DNA of 64,000 nucleotides, taken from the NCBI GenBank assembly GCA_041398845.1, contig JAWKTZ010000006.1:1736001-1800000 (forward strand), read 5' to 3'. The notes under the pieces were generated by a model. That model ran no database searches, was not told the DNA's origin, and was given only the letters and a program-made list of their open reading frames with translations. This DNA comes from Fuerstiella sp041398845. GTDB taxonomy: Bacteria > Planctomycetota > Planctomycetia > Planctomycetales > Planctomycetaceae. Position numbers and translations under genes: made by a program. Below are positions 46,273 to 53,918 of this stretch, one piece after another; the first letter of the stretch is position 1, and each line of letters begins with the position of its first letter.

Positions 46273-49224
46273 ATGCTCAGCAGTCGACCAACGGGCTGTG
46301 GTCAAGCCCTCAAGAAATGCCTCCAACGACTGACACTGTCGATTTTCTCTTTCACCTGCCTGGGTTGCGCCCAATCGGAGACCGACGTTGACGAAGGCGT
46401 GCAGCATGCGGTTTCGCATTCAAGTCATACGCGTCACGAATCAAACCTGCCCGGGGTCGACGGACGAACGAGTGCTCAACACGAGACTCCCTCGCCACCA
46501 TCCATGTCGGCCAAAGTTGAGCCCTCAATGGTCGCCAATGACTCGCTCAGGCCCACTCTTAACGGAGAGCTGACAAAGGCAATTGCCAGCTTGAAGAAAC
46601 TGGCACGCGATGAAAAATCCGATCCAGACGTCCAGTCGCGACTGGCAGATCTGTACGCGATGACAGGGTTTCGACGCCAGGCCAGTCAGTTGTGGCAAAG
46701 TCTCTCAGGTACATCGCCTTTGGCTGCCAGAGAACTAGTCATGCTCACGGATTTCGACCGAAGGCATCCTGAATTTCTCCAGAGACTTCTGGCCGCAGAA
46801 AAGCGATCACCTGACGATTTGAGCGTGAATCTCGGCTTGGCGATCGAGGAGTATGCGGAGAAAAAAAACAACGCAGCGAAGAATCGTCTCTCGCGCATTC
46901 TGCTGCAGCGTCCGGACATTCCCGAAGCACAGGGATTGCTTGGAGAAATTCTGGTAGACACCGATCTCGCGGCGCTACCCGAGTGGTACAGTCAGATCCC
47001 AGGGGAATTAAGAGACACACCGGAAATCCTGATCGCCTGCGGTCGGTGGAGCAGTTCGCTACAACAGCATCGAATGGCAGTATGGTGCCATGCAAAAGCT
47101 TCACAACAAATTCCGACATCATACCGAGCATCCTATCTGCTGTCATCAGCACTGACCACATTGGAGACACCTGAAGCTCCTCGCTATCAGAAACTGGCGG
47201 AAAAGCTATTCCAGTTGCGTGAGCAGATTTCTGCTTTTCTTCGGACCGGCGGAAAAAGCGAAACGACCGCAAGAGCGATTGTTGAATTATTGGAGAATTT
47301 GCATCGCCCGAGTGAAGCATTTCAGTGGCTGGAACTGGCAAGACGTCGTGTTCAGATCTTCAACTGGGAGTCCGAAACATACAATCGGTTATTTGCCCAC
47401 CGTCTGGAGTCGCTAGCTGGCGAACTGTCAGAGCAGGATGTGCGACATTCACACCCGTTAGTCGGCTATCCCGAATTTCAGATACCGTCCTCAGAACCGA
47501 ATATTCAGGTGTCATCAGAAAAGGGGCCGGTTGCAAGAGGTTCGAAAATATATTTTGAAGACCGGGCCGAACGTTCTGGACTTCAATTCACCTTCAAGAC
47601 GGGGCGTCCAGGCAATACTTCAAAGGTAAGGATGTTTGAATCGACGGGCGGCGGAATTGCGATTATCGACTATGACCTGGACGCACGGCCGGACGTATTC
47701 TTGACGCAGGGAAAAGACTGGCCAGAGGGTAGTCTCACACCTTCACGGGATGACTCCGCCACAGACGTGCTTTTCCGGCAGGTTGGCGACCGATACCTGA
47801 GGGTGGAGCAACTATGTGGTATTTCCGATGATAGCGGCTACGGTCAAGGCTGCGCTGTGGGCGATGCCGACAACGATGGCTTTCCGGATTTATACGTCGC
47901 GAATATTGGTCAGAATCGCTTCCTCAGGAATAACGGAGACGGAACATTCAGCGATGGCACCGAAGATGCCGAGTTGACTTCCAGCCAATGGACCACGAGT
48001 TGCCTGATCGCGGATCTGGACGGAGACAGTTGTCCGGATATCTATGATGTCAATTATCTCGGAGGAGAGCGTGTTTTTCTGGAACATTGCAATCGGCACC
48101 GTTGTTCGACGGCACCGTTCGAGGGGGTACTCGACGAAGTTCATTGGTCTCAAATGAACGGAAGATTTCTTCACTCCCGGTTAGATCACGAAGGAACAAC
48201 CGGGCCAGGGCTGGGGATTGTCGCCATGTCCAATCGTTCGTTCCGATCCGACCTGTCGTCAAAGGGGTTTCCGCTCTCCTCGCCCTCAGAGGATTGCTCG
48301 TTGGCCGTGTATGTGGGCAACGATGGGCAACCGGATTACCTGGTCGTGAACACTGGCGTCGACATCGTGGCAGGGGGCGGCACCACGGAACCTCGTATCG
48401 AAAATCAGGGATTCGCTCGCGGCCTGGCCGTGAATGCGAATGGGAAATACACGTCTTCGATGGGAATTGCCTCCGGAGACGTCAACCGAGACGGACGCCT
48501 GGATCTGTTCGTGACAAACTACAGCGGAGAGGCAAATTCTCTGTTTCTGCAGCAATCACATGGCTTCTTTGTTGATGGGATCACCAGTTGCGGCCTGAGC
48601 GAACACGGATTTCCGTATGTCGGCTGGGGAACACAGTTTCTGGACGCGGATTGTGACGGAGACCTGGATTTGTTTGTGGCCAACGGTCACGTCGCCGACT
48701 TTGAGAGCCCGAGCGTCGAGTATGCGATGCCGATGCAGTTCTTTCGTCAGGACGAGGGTTGTACATTCTCACATCTGCCTTCAGTTCAAATCGGAGATGT
48801 GTTCCGGCATCCGGTATTCGGACGATCTGCTGTGGTCACGGACTGGAACCGTGATGGAGCCCCGGATCTCATAGTTGGCACGCTCGCATCCTCCCCAATG
48901 CTACTAACGAATTTTGCGGAGTCAATTGGGCAAAGCTTGCGAGTCAAACTGCACGCCACGACTTCCGCCCGAGATGCTATAGGAGCAACTGTGACTGTCA
49001 TCTGCGGCAAGACCCGGTTAAAATCAGAAATGACGGCAGGGGACGGATTTCACGCCAGTCAGGAACGGATGCTTCACTTTGGACTGGGATCATCGACCGT
49101 CCAACACTGCCAGGTTCTGATCGATTGGCCATGTGGGCGGCAGGAGGAATTTGGGCCTGTTCCCCTTAACACATCAATGGAAGCCGTGGAGGGTCATGGC
49201 CGACTGTGGCAATTACCTTATTAA
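46273..49224 (+). CDS. TPR and ASPIC/FG-GAP surface lipoprotein
   Basis: A 983-residue predicted lipoprotein with a signal ending in TCLGC (C32). Residues 90-340 are helical, TPR-like (for example DPDVQSRLADLYAMTGF). From about residue 430 FG-GAP/VCBS repeats begin, each with an Asp-rich calcium loop (DADNDGFPDLYVAN, DVNRDGRLDLFVTN, DADCDGDLDLFVAN). An ASPIC/UnbV-type domain closes it (AIGATVTV to HFGLG). Such proteins are secreted or surface-bound in Planctomycetes; function unproven. It is the first gene of a co-directional block with a TPR protein, a small lipoprotein, a DUF1559 protein, a second ASPIC lipoprotein and a cytochrome. Confidence 0.85.
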   Translation: MLSSRPTGCGQALKKCLQRLTLSIFSFTCLGCAQSETDVDEGVQHAVSHSSHTRHESNLPGVDGRTSAQHETPSPPSMSAKVEPSMVANDSLRPTLNGELTKAIASLKKLARDEKSDPDVQSRLADLYAMTGFRRQASQLWQSLSGTSPLAARELVMLTDFDRRHPEFLQRLLAAEKRSPDDLSVNLGLAIEEYAEKKNNAAKNRLSRILLQRPDIPEAQGLLGEILVDTDLAALPEWYSQIPGELRDTPEILIACGRWSSSLQQHRMAVWCHAKASQQIPTSYRASYLLSSALTTLETPEAPRYQKLAEKLFQLREQISAFLRTGGKSETTARAIVELLENLHRPSEAFQWLELARRRVQIFNWESETYNRLFAHRLESLAGELSEQDVRHSHPLVGYPEFQIPSSEPNIQVSSEKGPVARGSKIYFEDRAERSGLQFTFKTGRPGNTSKVRMFESTGGGIAIIDYDLDARPDVFLTQGKDWPEGSLTPSRDDSATDVLFRQVGDRYLRVEQLCGISDDSGYGQGCAVGDADNDGFPDLYVANIGQNRFLRNNGDGTFSDGTEDAELTSSQWTTSCLIADLDGDSCPDIYDVNYLGGERVFLEHCNRHRCSTAPFEGVLDEVHWSQMNGRFLHSRLDHEGTTGPGLGIVAMSNRSFRSDLSSKGFPLSSPSEDCSLAVYVGNDGQPDYLVVNTGVDIVAGGGTTEPRIENQGFARGLAVNANGKYTSSMGIASGDVNRDGRLDLFVTNYSGEANSLFLQQSHGFFVDGITSCGLSEHGFPYVGWGTQFLDADCDGDLDLFVANGHVADFESPSVEYAMPMQFFRQDEGCTFSHLPSVQIGDVFRHPVFGRSAVVTDWNRDGAPDLIVGTLASSPMLLTNFAESIGQSLRVKLHATTSARDAIGATVTVICGKTRLKSEMTAGDGFHASQERMLHFGLGSSTVQHCQVLIDWPCGRQEEFGPVPLNTSMEAVEGHGRLWQLPY

Positions 49225-49248
49225 ACTTCAATTTCGAGGCTCTCAGGC

Positions 49249-50412
49249 ATGAAATTCGCGGCGGCCATCGTATGCACTGCGATTGTTGTGGTCGCGTCCG
49301 TAACGTGGAAGTGGAGCAGCGATCGTCGGCATACAGAGTTCCAGCAGTCCGCAAAAAAAGCAGTCCTGACACATCAGTGGAAGAAACTCCACGAGATTTC
49401 AACGACATGGCTCCGATGGGACCCGACTGATGATGACGCAAAGGTCTACTACGCCGAGGCATGTGTCCAGCTCGAAGATTTCAAGACTGCTGCGGAAGTT
49501 CTTGGTCACATCAATTCGGACTATCAAGGGTATCTGGCCGCACTGGGAACGCGGGCAGAAATCCTGTTTTCCGAACTGAATCAGCCGCTCGAAGCCGTCG
49601 ACATCTGGAACCTGATGCTGGAAAAGGAGCCCGCCGCCAATGTGCCGCAGCAACGGTTGATTTACTGGTATGCCCTGACACTCCAGCGAAAAAAACTGGT
49701 GGACCAAATTCAGGCGGCAGCGATTGCAGGAAGTGAGCCTCGAGAAGCGTATGCTTACCTGGTGTTGTCTGACGATTTGAATTTTTCAGACGGACTGGAA
49801 ACCGTCACGCGCTGGCGGAGCCAATACCCTGAAGATCAAATCCTGGAGGTCGCTCAGGCAGTCTACGCCGCAAAAGTCACGTCTTCTCGTTCGCTACCAA
49901 AATTCGGCACCTCGACAGTCATGCCGGGGGATCGAAGCCTGGTCGACCGCTGCCGCGAGAAGTACCCGAACGCACTGGAACCGTTGGCTCTACTGATCGA
50001 TTTGGCAGTGTTTGAAGGGGATGAGAGTGAAGTAAGGCGACTACTGAACGATGCTCCCGCCGCCGCGGAGGCAGACGGCCGCTTCTGGCGCTTTCGTGGC
50101 TGGCTATTGACTGCGAATATGTCATTCGACGCGGCGGAACAGTCGCTTCAGAGGGCCATTGATCTGAATCCCTGGGACTGGCGAGCCAGGCTCTTTCTTG
50201 CCGATGTCCTGAGAAAGCTGGGGCAGCAGGAAAAAGCGACCGAAGTCGGAGAACTGGCAATGGCAGGCAAAACACTGCACAGCAGACTGCTCGAAAGCCC
50301 AAATGCACGAGAGCTGAGCCTTGAGCTGGTCGATCAGATCTACTCGCATCTGCAGCAAACTGGCCCAAAGGCCATTTGTGAGGCACTGGCGAAAAGGCTA
50401 AATTCGGATTGA
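49249..50412 (+). CDS. Membrane-anchored TPR protein
   Basis: A 387-residue protein with an N-terminal anchor helix (residues 3-20) and TPR-type repeats through the remainder, such as DDAKVYYAEACVQLEDFKTAAEVL and FDAAEQSLQRAIDLNPWDWRARLFLADVLRKLG. No enzymatic motif is seen. It begins 24 bases after the stop of the ASPIC lipoprotein gene and is probably in the same transcript. It may hold other envelope proteins together; this is inferred from the fold. Confidence 0.8.
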   Translation: MKFAAAIVCTAIVVVASVTWKWSSDRRHTEFQQSAKKAVLTHQWKKLHEISTTWLRWDPTDDDAKVYYAEACVQLEDFKTAAEVLGHINSDYQGYLAALGTRAEILFSELNQPLEAVDIWNLMLEKEPAANVPQQRLIYWYALTLQRKKLVDQIQAAAIAGSEPREAYAYLVLSDDLNFSDGLETVTRWRSQYPEDQILEVAQAVYAAKVTSSRSLPKFGTSTVMPGDRSLVDRCREKYPNALEPLALLIDLAVFEGDESEVRRLLNDAPAAAEADGRFWRFRGWLLTANMSFDAAEQSLQRAIDLNPWDWRARLFLADVLRKLGQQEKATEVGELAMAGKTLHSRLLESPNARELSLELVDQIYSHLQQTGPKAICEALAKRLNSD

Positions 50413-50488
50413 GGAAAGCGGCCAACGGGATCTACACAGACCAAGCAAACTGCTGCCCCGAAACATCAGTCGAACCAATGAATTTTCA

Positions 50489-50516
50489 TTGACTTTCCCC
50501 ATGAAGATTTTACACT
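50489..50516 (+). promoter_or_regulatory. Sigma70-like promoter candidate
   Basis: TTGACT (50489-50494) and TACACT (50511-50516) are spaced by 16 bases and match five and four of six consensus positions. It lies 55 bases before the small lipoprotein start and overlaps the copy-B leader element. Confidence 0.4.
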
Positions 50517-50566
50517 GGTGAATTCGGAGTTTCTCAACTTTCATTACTTTGTTTACACAGGCGCAT
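50501..50566 (+). promoter_or_regulatory. Leader-like element, copy B
   Basis: ATGAAGA (50501-50507) and GTTTACACAGGCGCAT (50551-50566) are arranged as in copy A at 46034-46100 (49 versus 50 bases between motif starts). The small lipoprotein start codon follows 5 bases later. It may be a 5' leader or regulatory site shared between two transcripts. Confidence 0.4.
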
Positions 50567-50570
50567 CGCG

Positions 50571-50747
50571 ATGACTCGCCCAAGCATGATTTTGTCAGCA
50601 CTTGTCCTCTTCACTGGTCTCCTTGTTGGCTGCGGGGCGGAAGATTCCAATGAGGCAACACCCGGTGCACCTCCTCCGCCACAGGCGGGAACGGATGACT
50701 ACGACCAATACAATAATGCGGGCAAAAAAGGTCCGGGCCAGAAGTGA
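50571..50747 (+). CDS. Small lipoprotein, 58 residues
   Basis: A short gene that ORF finders with a 60-codon limit miss. It runs from ATG 50571 to a TGA at 50745-50747 and encodes a signal peptide ending in LLVGC (lipidated C21). The mature part is only 38 residues, rich in Pro, Gly, Asp and Tyr (APPPPQAGTDDYDQY). It lies 81 bases before the DUF1559 gene; small lipoproteins are often seen next to DUF1559 genes in Planctomycetes. Function unknown. Confidence 0.8.
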   Translation: MTRPSMILSALVLFTGLLVGCGAEDSNEATPGAPPPPQAGTDDYDQYNNAGKKGPGQK

Positions 50748-50828
50748 TGTTCGGCGGGCCAAATCAGGGTTTCAGTCGCAGATATCTCAGGCTGAATTGT
50801 TATTCTTCTTTCTTCGAGGAGTGTCTAA

Positions 50829-51944
50829 ATGTTGAAAATGAAGTCTAGAAATCGAGGGTTCACATTGATTGAACTGCTCGTCGTTATCGCGATCATCGCG
50901 ATTTTGATCGCGCTGCTGCTTCCGGCAGTGCAACAGGCCCGCGAAGCGGCTCGCCGAACTCAATGCAAGAACAATCTGAAGCAGCTTGGCCTGGCCTGTC
51001 ACAACTATCATGATGCCTTCGGGCAGTTTCCCCTGAACTACGATGGCTCAGTCAACAACCCGAATGGGTCAACAGGTCAGACATTTGGTCCTGGCACGCA
51101 GAGCATGATTAGCTGGATCTCTGCGGCCCTGCCGTATATGGATCAGGCTCCTTTGTACAACCAGCTTGATAGCCTTGGTGCTTTTACGACCCCGAACAAT
51201 TCAACGGTTGATGGAACGTCCGCCGGAGCGGGGACGGGATACGGTCGTTTCGAGGTGAAGCAACTGGCCCGGAGTGTCATACCCGGCCTTCTTTGTCCGA
51301 GCAACGGACAGGCTAAAATCTACAACGCTGATGGCGACAACGGCGCATTTTCGTATCACAGAGGCGCTGGACCGTATGCTGACGGCGGCGGTGGTGGTGG
51401 TCAAGGCTACAGCGGCGGGCGTATCGACTACGTTGGGAACATGGGCTTCTGCCACAGTGGTTGGCGTGATGCCAACGACACAATCAACGCGCACAACGGT
51501 GCTGGCTGGTCGAGCCCAGAGTGGGTCGTGACTTTTGATTTGGACTGGGACGGTCATACACCGCGTCGAGGCTGCTTCTGGCATCGTGGTTCGGCCAAGA
51601 TTGCGCAGATCTCTGACGGAACATCCAACACCGTGATGGTGTTCGAAGATCATCACTGGCGGTATACAAAACGCGAACCGAACCGCATGTCTCGTAATTG
51701 CACGTGGATTTCACCGATCAACGGGTTGAATACGTTCAATAAGAAGATCAATTCGGACAACGAGAAGAATGGTCGCGGCGACAACGATACCCGTGGCAGC
51801 AGCTTTTGCAGCACGCATACTGGTGGAGCCCAGTGCGTTATGGCAGACGGTGCAGTACGCTTTGTTAGTGAGAATATCGATTTGCAGAACGTCCAGAAGG
51901 CAATTGGAACCAGCAGTGGTGGAGAGACGGTTGGCGAGTTTTAA
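50829..51944 (+). CDS. DUF1559 prepilin-like protein
   Basis: A 371-residue protein with a type IV pilin/pseudopilin N-terminus (RGFTLIELLVVIAIIAILIALLLP), preceded by a prepilin peptidase site. The planctomycete DUF1559 domain follows (QAREAARRTQCKNNLKQLGLA, then HNYHDAFGQFP). The start ATG 50829 has GAGGAG seven bases upstream. Genomes of this group encode dozens of such proteins; they are exported by the pseudopilin route and may form short fibres. The C-terminal CSTHTGGAQCVMADG signature is present. A strong stem-loop terminator follows. Confidence 0.95.
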   Translation: MLKMKSRNRGFTLIELLVVIAIIAILIALLLPAVQQAREAARRTQCKNNLKQLGLACHNYHDAFGQFPLNYDGSVNNPNGSTGQTFGPGTQSMISWISAALPYMDQAPLYNQLDSLGAFTTPNNSTVDGTSAGAGTGYGRFEVKQLARSVIPGLLCPSNGQAKIYNADGDNGAFSYHRGAGPYADGGGGGGQGYSGGRIDYVGNMGFCHSGWRDANDTINAHNGAGWSSPEWVVTFDLDWDGHTPRRGCFWHRGSAKIAQISDGTSNTVMVFEDHHWRYTKREPNRMSRNCTWISPINGLNTFNKKINSDNEKNGRGDNDTRGSSFCSTHTGGAQCVMADGAVRFVSENIDLQNVQKAIGTSSGGETVGEF

Positions 51945-51976
51945 GCCAGCTTTTTTCCGCACAACATAGTTTCCAG

Positions 51977-52016
51977 GAACCCGCAGGGAATATAATTGCC
52001 TGTGGGTTCTTGCGTT
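51977..52016 (+). terminator. Terminator after the DUF1559 gene
   Basis: GAACCCGCAGG (51977-51987) pairs with CCTGTGGGTTC (51999-52009) around an 11-base A/T-rich loop; TTGCGTTTT follows. Ten of eleven positions are Watson-Crick, the other is a G-T pair. Confidence 0.8.
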
Positions 52017-52088
52017 TTGAGACACCCGGGAAGCCCCGTGTCCAACCGCTCGGCGGCCAATGTTTGAGCAGCTTCATTTCGGCAGTGG

Positions 52089-53918
52089 TTGAAACTCGTG
52101 CCTTGGAAGGTGTTGAACGTCTTGAATCCTGCTCTGGGAATTTCGTGGAGGCTGTTTCTTGTTGCCGTCTGGTGTGCGACAGGCGTTTTGATTCCCGGCT
52201 GTACGAAGTCCGGAGAATTGCCGTCGCCTCAGAAGAACGAGATTTCGCCGGAGTCAGACCGGACCGGACTGAGCCTGACCGCTGACCTCCTGCCACCAGA
52301 AGGCGCTCTGAGCGATGCGGCGACCGAGGACCGCCGACCGATTCCGTTTCGCGATGTCTCTGTCCTGGTTGGCGTGGACTACCATTTCGCGAACGGAGAT
52401 TCTCCGAAGAAGCTAATGCCCGCCGCGACGTCGGGCGGATGTGGCTGGATTGATTTGGATCATGATTCCTTTCCCGATCTGATCTTGCCTCAGGGCGGAT
52501 CGATGGAACTTGCCGCTCCCGAGATACTGGACCGAGTCTTCAGAAACAGCCGTGGGGAACACTTTGAGGACTGTTCCGAAGAGTGCCTGATTGCGTCGTT
52601 GGATCGATGTTACGGCAGCGGAGTTTCTGTGGCAGACTTCGACAACGATGGGTTCAGCGATATCTATATCGCGAACGTGGGCCTTGACGTGTTGTACCGA
52701 AATCTTGGCGACGGAACTTTTCAGGACCTTACACAGGCGGCGGGAATCGTCAATGAAAAGTGGGCTTCCAGTGTTGCCTTTGGAGATCTCGAAAACGATG
52801 GTGATCTTGACATTTACGTCTGCAACTACGTGGACTATGACCCGCAGAATCCGATTCCCTGTCTGGATTTAGATGGCCGCCCGACAACCTGTCATCCGAG
52901 AAACGTGGATGAGATCAGCAACCGTTACTTCGAGAACGACGGTGACGGTACGTTTCAGGAGGTGTCAAACCAGCGAAGTCTGAACGCCTCAGGAAGCAAG
53001 AGCCTTGGGGTGGTCATTGCGGATCTGGACAGAGATCGGGACCTGGACGTTTACGTCGCCAACGACACGGAAGCAAATCACCTTTTTCTGAATGATGGGC
53101 AGGGCCATTTTCGCGAGAATGCCGTCGGTGCCGGAGTCGCTGCAAGTGGACAGGGGCATCTACAGGCCAGCATGGGCGTCGGCGTCGGCGATTATGATCA
53201 AAACGGCCTGCCGGATCTTTATGTGACGCATTTTATCGACGACTCGAATACGATGTATCGGAACCTTGGCAATGGAGCATTTACTGATTCAACTCGTGAA
53301 TGTGGCCTGCATACGCCATGTCTGGCGTATCTCGCATTCGGTACTGTCATGGACGACTTCGATGCGGATGGATGGCAGGATCTGTTTATTGCGAACGGCC
53401 ACATTGACGACCTGCGAGAATCCACCGGTTCTCCATGGAAGATGAGTTCCCAGATCCTGAGGTACAATGGACGTCGCTGGACTGACGTTTCCAGCCTGTC
53501 AGGAGATTACTTTGCTGAGAAATGGCTGGGACGAGGCGTTGCGGCAGCCGACTATAATCGAGATGGCGGGGTTGATCTCGCAGTGGTTCATCAAAACGCG
53601 CAACTTGGTTTGTTGAAGAACGAAGCTGCCCTGGGACATTGGCTTTCACTGACTCCAATTGGCGACACGAGTAGTCGGACGGCAATCGGTGTTGAGATCA
53701 CCGTCACGCAGGATGCTCAGACCTGGACGCAACAGCTTTGCGGTGGATCGAGCTACAGCTCGGCTCACCAGCCGATGGTTTATTTTGGCGTCGGCGAATC
53801 GAACCGACCTGTCACCTTGTCGGTTCATTGGCCTTCCGGTCATGAGTTCCACGCTGACCACGTGAAACTGGATCGTCATTATCTTCTTTCAGAAAAAAAC
53901 GGTTTGCTGGAGCCATGA
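52089..53918 (+). CDS. ASPIC/FG-GAP surface lipoprotein, shorter paralogue
   Basis: A 609-residue predicted lipoprotein with the lipobox VLIPGC (C38). The start is TTG 52089 or GTG 52098; the sequence does not decide. FG-GAP/VCBS repeats with calcium loops (DFDNDGFSDIYIAN, DLDRDRDLDVYVAN, DYDQNGLPDLYVTH) form a propeller, and the ASPIC/UnbV-type domain ends the protein (AIGVEITV to YFGVG). It is clearly related to the C-terminal half of the 983-residue protein at 46273. Its stop overlaps the ATG of the cytochrome gene as ATGA, so the two are made together. Confidence 0.88.
   Translation: MKLVPWKVLNVLNPALGISWRLFLVAVWCATGVLIPGCTKSGELPSPQKNEISPESDRTGLSLTADLLPPEGALSDAATEDRRPIPFRDVSVLVGVDYHFANGDSPKKLMPAATSGGCGWIDLDHDSFPDLILPQGGSMELAAPEILDRVFRNSRGEHFEDCSEECLIASLDRCYGSGVSVADFDNDGFSDIYIANVGLDVLYRNLGDGTFQDLTQAAGIVNEKWASSVAFGDLENDGDLDIYVCNYVDYDPQNPIPCLDLDGRPTTCHPRNVDEISNRYFENDGDGTFQEVSNQRSLNASGSKSLGVVIADLDRDRDLDVYVANDTEANHLFLNDGQGHFRENAVGAGVAASGQGHLQASMGVGVGDYDQNGLPDLYVTHFIDDSNTMYRNLGNGAFTDSTRECGLHTPCLAYLAFGTVMDDFDADGWQDLFIANGHIDDLRESTGSPWKMSSQILRYNGRRWTDVSSLSGDYFAEKWLGRGVAAADYNRDGGVDLAVVHQNAQLGLLKNEAALGHWLSLTPIGDTSSRTAIGVEITVTQDAQTWTQQLCGGSSYSSAHQPMVYFGVGESNRPVTLSVHWPSGHEFHADHVKLDRHYLLSEKNGLLEP

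Noticed and set aside
50398..50601. 67-codon minus-strand ORF
   Set aside because: It overlaps the copy-B leader and the small lipoprotein gene; its similarity to the 45899-46240 frame comes from the shared GTTTACACA DNA element.
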